This document shows positions 24,913-32,023 of a stretch of DNA of 64,000 nucleotides, piece after piece. The first letter of the stretch is position 1, and every line of letters starts with the position of its first letter. The DNA is taken from the NCBI GenBank assembly GCA_035550975.1, contig DASZOC010000054.1:1-64000 (forward strand), in the 5' to 3' direction. The translations under genes and the position numbers were made by a program. This stretch comes from DASZOC01 sp035550975 (GTDB lineage: Bacteria; Actinomycetota; CADDZG01; WHSQ01). Below the pieces are notes generated by a model. It was not told where the DNA came from, made no database searches, and was given only the letters and a program-made list of their open reading frames with translations.

Positions 24913-24959
24913 AGTAAACCGCCGCCAGTCCCGATAAACGAGACCCGTGGCGGTTTACT
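24913..24959. repeat. 11-bp perfect inverted repeat downstream of tRNA-Leu
   Basis: AGTAAACCGCC (24913-24923) and GGCGGTTTACT (24949-24959) are perfectly complementary around a 25-nt spacer. No T-run follows on the plus strand, so it is not a textbook terminator. It may be a terminator without a U-tract, an operator for the following DUF2071 gene, or an RNA element. The rest of 24852-24996 holds nothing I can identify. Confidence 0.5.
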
Positions 24960-24996
24960 CGTGCTTGCATCCGATGGAAGGGGGTAGCACCGAGGC

Positions 24997-25716
24997 ATGG
25001 GCTCTCATGTGCTGCCGGCGTTCTCGGTCGACGTGGAGAACTTCGCGTTGGTCAATTACCTCGTGCCGGCGGAGCGCGTGCTGGAGCATCTGCCGACCAA
25101 CTACGACCTGCAGACGTTCGACGGCGACTGCTTCGTTACCGCCACCTGTTTCTGTAACGGCGCATTCAGGCCGTGGATGCTTCCCGGCCCGCGCCTCACC
25201 TTCGACGAGAGCACGTTCCGGACCTACGTGACCCACAAGGGCCGCGTCGGCGTGTACTTCTTCGGGCGTTACCTATCGCGCCCGTCGGCGACGCTGCCGC
25301 AGCGCGCGATCGCACGCGATACCTACGACGCCGATTTCACGGTTGCAAGCGAGCTGACGGAGGACGGCTACCGCGCGTACTCGTGTCACGCGACTTCGGA
25401 CGCGGGGGAAGCGAGCTTCGCGTTGACCGCCACCGAACGACCCTCCGCGCGCGAGCCGTTCGCTGCCGGCGACGAGATGGCGCAGTTCTTGACCTACAGG
25501 TTGCACGGCTTCTTCACGACGTCGCTCGGCTTTCAGGGGCACATGCCGGTCGCCCACCCGCGCATGCATCCATGGGCAGGCGAGCTGTCGACGGCGCGGC
25601 TGGATCTGTTCGAGCAGCTCGGGATCCTCGTGCCCGACGAAGCGCAGAGACCTCACTCGGTTCTGGTCGAGCCGGGGGTTCGATTCACGCTCTACGCGCC
25701 GCGCCCTCTCGTATGA
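24997..25716 (+). CDS. DUF2071 (YqjF-like) protein
   Basis: The 239-residue product matches the DUF2071 family, a beta-rich fold related to acetoacetate decarboxylase-like proteins, with VDVENFALVNYLVPAERVLEHLP near the start and FGRYLSRPSATLPQ in the middle. Molecular function is not established for the family. The gene stands alone between tRNA-Leu and a small zinc-ribbon gene. ATG 24997 has no strong ribosome binding site. Confidence 0.7.
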   Translation: MGSHVLPAFSVDVENFALVNYLVPAERVLEHLPTNYDLQTFDGDCFVTATCFCNGAFRPWMLPGPRLTFDESTFRTYVTHKGRVGVYFFGRYLSRPSATLPQRAIARDTYDADFTVASELTEDGYRAYSCHATSDAGEASFALTATERPSAREPFAAGDEMAQFLTYRLHGFFTTSLGFQGHMPVAHPRMHPWAGELSTARLDLFEQLGILVPDEAQRPHSVLVEPGVRFTLYAPRPLV

Positions 25717-25763
25717 CTGTTCGGGCAGCGTCTGGGTACTAGAGGCGGTGAAAGGAGGTTCGG

Positions 25764-26009
25764 ATGGCAGACACGTTCACTTGTGACAACTGTGGCAGGG
25801 AATTCCCCACGGACCAGATGAAGGAGGTCTTTAGCGACGCGGGTGGTGATGTCCAGCGCCAGGAGTTGTGCGCGCCTTGCCTTGACGAGAAGATGAACGA
25901 GGCCGCCGACGTGTACGGCGTCGAGGGTCAGGAGAAGCGCCGCGCGGCCTACCTAGCGCAGTCTTCGGGTGACGCGCCGGACGATGGCGCGACGGGCAAG
26001 CGCGAGTAG
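25764..26009 (+). CDS. Small zinc-ribbon protein, unknown function
   Basis: This 81-residue acidic protein has an N-terminal zinc ribbon with CDNC at the start and CAPC about 30 residues later, then a charged tail ending GKRE. The start is supported by a strong AAAGGAGG 8 nt before the ATG. It is convergent with a minus-strand hydrolase gene only 1 bp away. I do not recognise a specific family function. Confidence 0.7.
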   Translation: MADTFTCDNCGREFPTDQMKEVFSDAGGDVQRQELCAPCLDEKMNEAADVYGVEGQEKRRAAYLAQSSGDAPDDGATGKRE

Positions 26010-26010
26010 G

Positions 26011-26649
26011 TCAGACGAGGGTTGCGTCGAGGAAATCCGCGACGGCGTCCGTCAGAGCGTCGTACTTCGCCCAGAAGAAATGGTTGGCCGCGCGGATCTC
26101 GACGTAAGTAGCGCCGGCGGCTTCGGCCCATGCCCGGCAGTCTTCCGGCCGGACGAGGTCGTCGTTGCTGCCGCACACGATGCCGAGAGGGCACGTGAGG
26201 TGTACGTCTTCTGGAGCGGGTAAGCCTGCCGTGATCCCCGGCTTCTCTCTCACGGCGGGCGCGATCCCGACGCAGGCGGCGAGGTCCGGCGCTTCGGTCG
26301 CCGCTCGTATGGCGACCGCGCCCCCGAACGACCAGCCGCCGATAGCGACCGGGGTGTCGTAGCGGCGCCGCGCCTCCTGCAGGGCTCCGGCGGCGTCGGC
26401 GACCTCTTCTATGCCGGTTCCGGCCTCGCCTTCGCTCGCACCGATCCCCCGGAAATTGAAGCGGACGACGGCCCACCCGCGGTGAACGAGGTAGTCGGCG
26501 AGAGCGATCAGCAGCGGGGCGTTCATCGTGCCCCCCATCTTCGGGTGCGGATGGCACAGGACCAGGACGGAGCGGGGGTCGTCCGGCGCGTCGATCGCGG
26601 CCTCGAGAGACAGACCGTCCGAAGAATCGATACGGAGTACCTCGGTCAC
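26011..26649 (-). CDS. Alpha/beta hydrolase (dienelactone hydrolase-like)
   Basis: The 212-residue product has a short alpha/beta-hydrolase core: CHPHPKMGGTMN near the oxyanion hole, RFNFRGIGASEG, the nucleophile elbow GGWSFGGAVA, a late Asp (CGSNDDLV) and a His (AANHFFW). It resembles the YghX/DUF-type hydrolases acting on small esters; the substrate is unknown. It starts at GTG in a 4-nt overlap with the stop of the HIT gene, so the two form a minus-strand operon. Confidence 0.82.
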   Translation of the reverse strand: MTEVLRIDSSDGLSLEAAIDAPDDPRSVLVLCHPHPKMGGTMNAPLLIALADYLVHRGWAVVRFNFRGIGASEGEAGTGIEEVADAAGALQEARRRYDTPVAIGGWSFGGAVAIRAATEAPDLAACVGIAPAVREKPGITAGLPAPEDVHLTCPLGIVCGSNDDLVRPEDCRAWAEAAGATYVEIRAANHFFWAKYDALTDAVADFLDATLV

Positions 26650-27068
26650 GCTCCGAGACCGTCCATCGCGCCGCGGATGGCGCTCGCCACCGCGGCCATC
26701 TCTTCGTCACCACCCTTGTAGCGCATGCGGGGCCAGAAGAAGCCGCGCAATCCGTCCTTGGGACGCCGCGGCACGACGTGCACGTGGAGGTGCGGGACGC
26801 TCTGGCTCACGACGTTGTTCATCGCGACGAACGTGCCCGTGGCTCCCAGCGCAGCGGGGATGGCGGCCGCGAGCCGCCGCGCGACGGAGAACAACGGCTC
26901 CACGAGGTGGTCGGGCAGGTCGGGGAGCGTCATGTGGTGGTCTCGGGGTATCAAGAGGGTGTGACCGGCGAAGAGGGGGCGGATGTCGAGGAACGCGACC
27001 AGCGATGGATCCTCGTAGACGAAGTGCGCCGGCTTGTCGCCCGCGACGATCGAGCAGAAGGTGCACAT
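26646..27068 (-). CDS. HIT-family nucleotide hydrolase
   Basis: The 140-residue product opens with MCTFCSIVAGDKPAHFVYED, containing a CxxC typical of zinc-carrying HIT proteins, and ends the catalytic region with the histidine triad PHLHVHVVPRR. HIT proteins hydrolyse nucleoside phosphoramidates or dinucleotides. Its ATG shares the palindrome CATG (27066-27069) with the ATG of the divergent DsbA-family gene. A TAGGGT on the minus strand 8 nt before the ATG suggests a leaderless transcript. Confidence 0.9.
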   Translation of the reverse strand: MCTFCSIVAGDKPAHFVYEDPSLVAFLDIRPLFAGHTLLIPRDHHMTLPDLPDHLVEPLFSVARRLAAAIPAALGATGTFVAMNNVVSQSVPHLHVHVVPRRPKDGLRGFFWPRMRYKGGDEEMAAVASAIRGAMDGLGA

Positions 27069-27777
27069 GAGCCAGAACCCTAAGGCGGCGTCGATCGAGG
27101 TGGCGCCCGGCTCGATCACGTTCTATGCCGACATCACGTGCCCGTGGGCTCACGTGGCCGTGCACCGGTTGCACGAGACGCGCGACCGTCTCGGCCTGAC
27201 GGATCAGGTGGTGTTCGACCCGCGCGCGTTCCCTCTCGAGCTGATCAACGACCAGCCGACGCCGAAGAAGATCCTCGACGCGGAGATCCCGGTGGCGGGC
27301 ACGCTCGAACCGGATGCGGGCTGGCAGATGTGGCAGCGACCCGACGCGGAGTACCCGGTGACATCGCTGCCGGCGTTGGAGGCGGTCCATGCTGCCAAGG
27401 AGCAGCATCCGCGGGCTGCCGAAGACTTCGACCGCGCGCTGCGCCGCGCCTTCTTCGGTGCCAGCCGCAGCATCTCGATGCGCCACGAGATCCTCGAGAT
27501 TGCGATTACCGTCGACGGGCTCGACGTCGACGCGCTGCGAGAGGCCCTAGAGGACGGCCGCGCACGCGCCCACCTGACGAAGGACCGGCTGATAGCCGAG
27601 ACCGACGCGGTGGAGGCGAGTCCACACCTGTTCCTGAGCGACGGCGCGAACGCGGCGAATCCCGGCATCGAGATGCACTGGGAAGGCGAACACGGCAAGG
27701 GCTTTCCGGTCGTCGACTCCGACGATCCGACGATCTACGAGCGGCTCCTGCGACGGGCCGCCGAGGGAGGTAGGTAG
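27067..27777 (+). CDS. DsbA-family thioredoxin-fold protein (CPWA type)
   Basis: The 236-residue product begins with a thioredoxin strand (SITFYADITCPWAHVAVHRL) carrying CPWA instead of CxxC, and has a long helical insertion and cis-Pro region (EASPHLFLSD). This arrangement resembles DsbA-family isomerase or oxidoreductase proteins such as the mycothiol-linked nitroreductase of mycobacteria and 2-hydroxychromene-2-carboxylate isomerases. With one Cys, a low-molecular-weight thiol cofactor is likely. ATG 27067 with AGAAGG just upstream is preferred to TTG 27034. Confidence 0.75.
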   Translation: MSQNPKAASIEVAPGSITFYADITCPWAHVAVHRLHETRDRLGLTDQVVFDPRAFPLELINDQPTPKKILDAEIPVAGTLEPDAGWQMWQRPDAEYPVTSLPALEAVHAAKEQHPRAAEDFDRALRRAFFGASRSISMRHEILEIAITVDGLDVDALREALEDGRARAHLTKDRLIAETDAVEASPHLFLSDGANAANPGIEMHWEGEHGKGFPVVDSDDPTIYERLLRRAAEGGR

Positions 27778-27779
27778 AG

Positions 27780-28070
27780 ATGGACGAGCAAGCGGTACGA
27801 CAGGCCGCGCAGGAGCACGCGGAGGCAACGGTGGCGAAGGACTTCAAGACGGCAGGAGCGACCCTGACGAAGCCCGCGATGGCGCAAGCCGGGGACGTGA
27901 TGAAGGCGATGCCCGGCCAGCTCACGGGTTGCGAGATCGCCTCGGTGACCGCGGAAGGCGACGAGATGGTCGTAGCCATCACCTACCGAGGAGCAGAGGG
28001 CGAGACGACGGTGCAGTCGCGCTGGGCCGAGGTCGACGGACGGCCGATGATCACCGACCTCCAGGCGTGA
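27780..28070 (+). CDS. Small conserved protein, unknown function
   Basis: The 96-residue protein starts 2 nt after the DsbA-family gene behind GGGAGGT. It has an Ala-rich N-terminal helix region (AVRQAAQEHAEATVAKDF), a GCEIASVTAEGDEMVVAITYRG sheet-like segment and ends MITDLQA. The layout suggests an NTF2-like or SnoaL-like alpha+beta fold, but no decisive motif is present. It is likely co-transcribed with the upstream gene. Confidence 0.6.
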   Translation: MDEQAVRQAAQEHAEATVAKDFKTAGATLTKPAMAQAGDVMKAMPGQLTGCEIASVTAEGDEMVVAITYRGAEGETTVQSRWAEVDGRPMITDLQA

Positions 28071-28181
28071 CCACGACGCGCCTCCGGCGCGCACCATGGA
28101 CGTAGACCTTGCATGAGCGGGCATCCGCGTCCATCGCGTGGACTCGGGGGAGTAGGACTCGGGCGGTCGCGCGCCCGTTGG

Positions 28182-28187
28182 TATCTT
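28182..28187 (+). promoter_or_regulatory. Putative -10 element of the 28194 gene (leaderless)
   Basis: TATCTT lies 6 nt before the ATG and no ribosome binding site is present. The preceding 28071-28181 stretch shows no further feature I can support. Confidence 0.45.
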
Positions 28188-28193
28188 CGGGTC

Positions 28194-28577
28194 ATGGAAG
28201 CCGATATCGAAGGTCTGCAACGAAAGGTCATGCGGAGCTCCGTCCGTCCCGTTCGCGGCGGCTACGGAGTCGAGGGGATCGCAGTCCGTGACGGCAAGAC
28301 GCTTCCGTTCGTGGTGTCGCGCGGCTGGAACGCGCCCGCGGGCTACTACCCGGAGACCTTCTATATCGTCGCGGCCGACACCGGCGAGGTGTACTACGCG
28401 GCCCCCACACAGGTGAGGCTGATCTGGGGTCTCCCGTCCATCACGGACGTCACCACCCGCGTCGACGACCCGGTCGAGCTCAGTCCCGGTCGCTACAAGA
28501 TCGTGTTCGCGCTCGGCGGCATCAAGGGCGGGGAGATCGACGTCGACGTGTTCGAAGAGGGCGCTCGGGCTGCGTAG
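28194..28577 (+). CDS. Conserved hypothetical protein
   Basis: This 127-residue protein has no recognised domain. It contains several aromatic and beta-rich stretches (GYGVEGIAVRDGKTLPFVV, GYYPETFYIVAADTGEVYY) and ends with an acidic DVDVFEEGA segment, suggesting a compact beta protein. There is no signal peptide. ATG 28194 is chosen because a -10-like hexamer sits 6 nt upstream. It precedes the HtrA-like lipoprotein gene. Confidence 0.6.
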   Translation: MEADIEGLQRKVMRSSVRPVRGGYGVEGIAVRDGKTLPFVVSRGWNAPAGYYPETFYIVAADTGEVYYAAPTQVRLIWGLPSITDVTTRVDDPVELSPGRYKIVFALGGIKGGEIDVDVFEEGARAA

Positions 28578-28604
28578 CGCGCTCCTCTAGGGGCGACGCC
28601 CGCC

Positions 28605-28610
28605 TATCCT
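28605..28610 (+). promoter_or_regulatory. Putative -10 element of the HtrA-like gene (leaderless)
   Basis: TATCCT is followed by 7 nt and the ATG at 28618. No ribosome binding site is seen. Confidence 0.5.
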
Positions 28611-28617
28611 CTTGCCC

Positions 28618-29718
28618 ATGAAGAAACTCGTCGTCCTCGCCGCGCTCTGCTCGCTGCTGGGCGCGTGCACCATTACCGAGCTGCAGGACGCGGCCCAGGA
28701 CCTTGCCGACCCCGCCGCGTCGCCGTCGGAGGTCGATCTCGACCAGAGCGACGTCCCACCACCTCCGTCTCGCATAGCCGACGTCATCGAGGAGACGCTG
28801 CCTTCGGTCGTGAACGTGAAGGTGACGTCCGTCAACAACGTCGGCCTCGGGAGGGGAGAGGGGTCGGGGGTCGTGATCGACGAGACCGGCGTGATCCTCA
28901 CTAACTTCCACGTCGTAGCCGGTGCGGTGAACGTGGAGGTCGTCTTCAACGACGGTCGCGACAAGATGGCCGGGCGCGTCGTGGGCGGGATCCCGGAGCG
29001 TGACCTCGCAGTGATCCGCGTGGATGCAGGCGATCTCGACCCGATCGAGATGGGGCGTTCCTCTAACCTCCGCCTCGGCGACGACGTGCTCGCGATCGGC
29101 TTCCCACTCGGCCTCGGCGACAGCCCGACCGTCACGAAAGGGATCGTGTCCGCTCTCGACCGCAACATCAGCGCGGGGGCCCAGGGGTTGGAGCTGCAGG
29201 GCCTCCTGCAGACGGACGCCGCGATCAACCCGGGCAACTCCGGCGGCGCACTCATCGACCGCGCCGGGCGCCTCGTCGGTATCAACACGGCCGCGGCGCG
29301 GGCTTCGGCCGCCGAGAACGTCGGCTTCGCCATCGCGATCGACGAGGCGCTCCCGGTGATCGAGGAGATCCTGTCGGAACCGCCGTCCCAGCGCGCCTGG
29401 CTCGGCGTCTCGGTCGCTCCGGTGGAGTCGGCGTCAGACGCGGTCGCGCTCCGTCTCGACCCCAGCGTGCGGGGTGCGGCGATCACGCTGATATTCCCGG
29501 ACAACCCGGCCGAAGCCGCGGGGCTGCAGGAGGGCGACGTCATCGTCCGCGTGGGTGATTTCGACGTTCGCTCCGCCGAGGATCTGACCGAGGCGCTGGC
29601 TCGGCTCGACCCGGGCGAGAGGGTCGAGGTGGTCGTCGTGAACCAAGAGGGGACGAGGACGGTCCAGCTGACGCTCGCGCAGCGGCCGCCGGACGTGCTG
29701 CCCGAGCCCGAGGACTAG
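28618..29718 (+). CDS. HtrA/DegP-like serine protease lipoprotein
   Basis: The 366-residue product has a lipoprotein signal (LCSLLGAC), an acidic linker, a trypsin-like domain and one PDZ domain. The catalytic triad is visible: His in ILTNFHVVAGA, Asp in PERDLAVIRVD and Ser in INPGNSGGALID. The PDZ part includes RAWLGVSVAP and GLQEGDVIVRVGDFDV. It should act outside the membrane in protein quality control. ATG 28618 (MKKLVVLAALCSLL) gives the best signal peptide. Confidence 0.92.
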   Translation: MKKLVVLAALCSLLGACTITELQDAAQDLADPAASPSEVDLDQSDVPPPPSRIADVIEETLPSVVNVKVTSVNNVGLGRGEGSGVVIDETGVILTNFHVVAGAVNVEVVFNDGRDKMAGRVVGGIPERDLAVIRVDAGDLDPIEMGRSSNLRLGDDVLAIGFPLGLGDSPTVTKGIVSALDRNISAGAQGLELQGLLQTDAAINPGNSGGALIDRAGRLVGINTAAARASAAENVGFAIAIDEALPVIEEILSEPPSQRAWLGVSVAPVESASDAVALRLDPSVRGAAITLIFPDNPAEAAGLQEGDVIVRVGDFDVRSAEDLTEALARLDPGERVEVVVVNQEGTRTVQLTLAQRPPDVLPEPED

Positions 29719-29730
29719 GCTGGCGGAGCC

Positions 29731-30174
29731 GTGAAGGTCAAGCTGCGCAACCCCGACCGCGTCATCGAGGTCAGTGGCCCTTCGACCGTCGCCGGTCTGC
29801 TCGTCGAGCTCGACATCGTCCCCGAGGCCGTGCTGGTGATCCGCGACGCGACGCTGCTCACCCGCGACGAGTCGCTGAACGACACCGACGAGCTGGAGGT
29901 CCGCCCGGTCCTCTCCGGCGGCGCCGTCGACCCGGAGGTAGGTCGTGGTCGTCCCGCGGACGCGGACGCGGTCGGCCCGGAGGTAGGTCGTGGTCGTCCC
30001 GCGGACGCGGACGTGGTCGGCCCGGAGGGAGGTCGTGGTCGTCCCGCGGACGCCGACGTGGTCGGCCCGGAGGTAGGTCGTGGTCGTCCCGAGGACGCCG
30101 ACGTGGTCGGCCCGGAGGTAGGTCGTGGTCGTCCCGAGGACGCGGACGTGGTCGGCCCGGAGGGACGACCATGA
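29731..30174 (+). CDS. TtuB/MoaD-like sulfur carrier with repeat tail
   Basis: Residues 1-64 form a ubiquitin-fold sulfur carrier (MKVKLRNPDRVIEV, then DELEVRPVLSGG) closely resembling Thermus TtuB, whose chain ends exactly at the GG. Here GG (63-64) is followed by AVD, five copies of a 15-residue unit (such as PEVGRGRPADADAVG) and PEGRP, 147 residues in all. The carrier would need its tail removed before the C-terminal Gly can be adenylated and thiocarboxylated. The next gene, overlapping by 4 nt, is the matching TtuA-like thiolase. Start is GTG 29731, with TAGGCT 9 nt upstream. Confidence 0.8.
   Translation: MKVKLRNPDRVIEVSGPSTVAGLLVELDIVPEAVLVIRDATLLTRDESLNDTDELEVRPVLSGGAVDPEVGRGRPADADAVGPEVGRGRPADADVVGPEGGRGRPADADVVGPEVGRGRPEDADVVGPEVGRGRPEDADVVGPEGRP
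29932..30156 (+). repeat. Five tandem 45-bp repeats in the sulfur-carrier gene
   Basis: Five uninterrupted 45-bp units encode 15 residues each, with small differences: A or E after GRGRP, V or G after PE, A or V before VG. A partial sixth copy (PEG) precedes the stop. Unit length is a multiple of three, so copy-number changes would alter only tail length. There are no spacers, so it is not CRISPR. Confidence 0.95.
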
Positions 30175-31157
30175 GATGCAAGGTGTGCCGCCAGCACGCA
30201 CTCGTCGACATCCGCCGCCACAACGCGGCCTTTTGCAAGGACCACTTCGTCGACCACGTCCGCAACCAGGTCGCGCGTGCGATCAAGGAGTTCGAGATGT
30301 TCACCCCCGACGATCGCCTGCTGATCGCGGTCTCGGGGGGCAAGGATTCGCTCGCGGTGTGGGACGTCCTGATGGACCTCGGTTACGACACCACCGGGTT
30401 CTACCTCGATCTCGGCATCGGCGGATATTCGGAGCGTTCTAAGGCTGCTGCTATCGCGTACGCGGAGGGCCGAGACGCGAAGCTCATCGTCCGTTCGCTG
30501 GAGCAGGAGCATGGCTTCACCGTCCCGGAGCTCAGTCGCCTGACCGGCCGCGTACCGTGCTCGGGGTGCGGGCTCAACAAGCGTTACGAGTTCAACCGGG
30601 CGGCGCTCGAAGAAGGCTTCGACGTCCTGGTCACGGGCCACAACCTGGACGACGAGGTCGCGACGCTGTTCGGGAACGTCCTGCACTGGAACACCGACAT
30701 GCTCGCTCGCCAAGCGCCCGTCCTCGAAGAGAGGCTCCTCGGTGAAGGAGATGCGGCTCGCACCGCGCTCGTCCGCAAGTGCAAGCCGCTCGTACGGCTG
30801 GCCGAGCGCGAGACCGCCGCGTACGCGGTCCTTCGAGGCATCGACTACATCATCGAGGAGTGCCCGATGGTGGAAGGCAACACACAGCATCGCTACAAAG
30901 AAGCGATCACGTTGCTCGAAGAGTCCTCGCCCGGCACGAAGCAGCAGATGTACTTCGGGTTCCTCAAGAAGGCTGCGGATCGCTTCAAGCAGGACGCGCA
31001 GGACGTGGACGTCGTGGCGTGCGGCGGCTGCGGCGCTCCTACGGTCGCGTGGGACGACGGCGATGCCCGGTGCTCGTTCTGCAACACGAAATCACTTGCA
31101 CAACGCAGGCAACAAGAGGGCGTTCCGGCGCGGACTCCCCGGCCCCGGAAGCGATGA
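30171..31157 (+). CDS. ttuA: TtuA/TtcA-family tRNA 2-thiolation enzyme
   Basis: The 328-residue protein is a PP-loop ATPase of the TtuA type. An N-terminal zinc finger uses C3, C6, C22 and H25; the ATP motif SGGKDS is at residues 55-60. Iron-sulfur Cys are C130 and C133 (CSGCG) with C232 in EECPM as likely third ligand; a C-terminal zinc finger is CGGC...CSFC. TtuA converts U54 (T54) in the tRNA T-loop to its 2-thio form using TtuB thiocarboxylate. The adjacent TtuB-like and TrmI genes fit that assignment well. Confidence 0.88.
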   Translation: MRCKVCRQHALVDIRRHNAAFCKDHFVDHVRNQVARAIKEFEMFTPDDRLLIAVSGGKDSLAVWDVLMDLGYDTTGFYLDLGIGGYSERSKAAAIAYAEGRDAKLIVRSLEQEHGFTVPELSRLTGRVPCSGCGLNKRYEFNRAALEEGFDVLVTGHNLDDEVATLFGNVLHWNTDMLARQAPVLEERLLGEGDAARTALVRKCKPLVRLAERETAAYAVLRGIDYIIEECPMVEGNTQHRYKEAITLLEESSPGTKQQMYFGFLKKAADRFKQDAQDVDVVACGGCGAPTVAWDDGDARCSFCNTKSLAQRRQQEGVPARTPRPRKR

Positions 31158-31963
31158 CGCCCGAGCGGCCCCTGGAAGCCGGCGACAAGGTCCTGCTGAT
31201 CGACTCGCGCGACCGCAGGTACCTGATCACACTGGCGACGGGCAAACAGTGGCACTCCCACGGCGGTGTGCTCGAGCACGACGAGCTGATCGGCGCGCCT
31301 GAGGGTGTGTCGTTGAAGACGTCCCGTGGCTCGAAGGTCGTCGCGTTCCGGCCGACGCTAGCCGACTACGTGTTGAAGATGAAGCGCGGTGCCCAGGTCG
31401 TGTATCCGAAGGACATCGGGTTGATCCTCGTCTACGCCGACGTCCATCCGCGCGCCCGCGTCCTGGAAGCAGGCACGGGATCCGGTTCGTTGACGCTCGC
31501 GCTGAGCCGCGCAGTCGGGCCCGAAGGGCGCGTCGTGTCCTACGAGCTGCGCGAGGACCACCACGAACGAGCGGCGGAGAACATCTCGTTGTGGTACTCG
31601 GGGCCCGAGGGCAAGCCCGACAACCTCGAGCTGCGCACCGGAGACGTCTTCACCGACATCGGCGACGAGGTCTTCGACCGGATGGTCCTGGACCTGCCCG
31701 ACCCGTGGAACGCGATCGGCGCGACGACCGCCGCGTTGCGCCCCGGCGGGATCATCTGCTCTTACCTGCCGACGATCCCCCAGGTCGAGCGCCTCGTCGC
31801 CGCGCTTCGCAGCGAACGGTTCGGTCTTGTCAACACGTTCGAAGGGCTCGTTCGCACGTGGAACGTCGACGGCCAGTCCGTCCGCCCCGACCACAGGATG
31901 GTCGCCCATACCGGGTTCATCGTCACCGCCCGGCGCCTCCCGGGGCCGGTTCCCAACCCGTAG
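31154..31963 (+). CDS. trmI: tRNA (adenine-58-N1)-methyltransferase TrmI
   Basis: The 269-residue SAM enzyme methylates A58 of the tRNA T-loop. An N-terminal beta-barrel (GDKVLLIDSRDRRYLI) is followed by KRGAQVVYPKD, the SAM-binding VLEAGTGSGSLTLALSRAVGP and the VLDLPDPWNAI active-site motif. It overlaps ttuA by 4 nt. In mycobacteria trmI also lies just upstream of mpa, so the position is conserved. In Thermus, m1A58 promotes thiolation of position 54. Confidence 0.94.
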   Translation: MTPERPLEAGDKVLLIDSRDRRYLITLATGKQWHSHGGVLEHDELIGAPEGVSLKTSRGSKVVAFRPTLADYVLKMKRGAQVVYPKDIGLILVYADVHPRARVLEAGTGSGSLTLALSRAVGPEGRVVSYELREDHHERAAENISLWYSGPEGKPDNLELRTGDVFTDIGDEVFDRMVLDLPDPWNAIGATTAALRPGGIICSYLPTIPQVERLVAALRSERFGLVNTFEGLVRTWNVDGQSVRPDHRMVAHTGFIVTARRLPGPVPNP

Positions 31964-31988
31964 CAACCAGCGCGAAAAAACCTCGTTA

Positions 31989-32000
31989 CTACGGGTGTAG
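31989..32000. promoter_or_regulatory. BlaI-like dyad upstream of mpa
   Basis: CTAC-GGGT-GTAG is a perfect inverted repeat with the same 4-nt spacer as the dyad upstream of blaI; extended arms read TACTAC and GTAGGA. It sits 3 nt upstream of the TAGGCT -10-like hexamer, where a bound repressor would block transcription. Confidence 0.4.
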
Positions 32001-32003
32001 GAG

Positions 32004-32009
32004 TAGGCT
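32004..32009 (+). promoter_or_regulatory. Putative -10 element of mpa
   Basis: TAGGCT lies 14 nt before the mpa GTG; a short leader with AGGGAG would result. Confidence 0.4.
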
Positions 32010-32023
32010 TCCGCACCAGGGAG

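Noticed and set aside
24770..24959. Integration (att) site of a mobile element at tRNA-Leu
   Set aside because: No duplicated tRNA 3' end, integrase or phage-like gene is visible; downstream genes have ordinary composition.
29932..30156. CRISPR-like direct repeats
   Set aside because: The 45-bp units are contiguous, without unique spacers, and keep one reading frame within a coding gene.
29731..30174. Repeat-tailed small protein as a replacement for Pup
   Set aside because: It has a ubiquitin-like fold and ends PEGRP rather than GGQ/GGE, so Dop/PafA chemistry would not apply; kept only as a speculative link.
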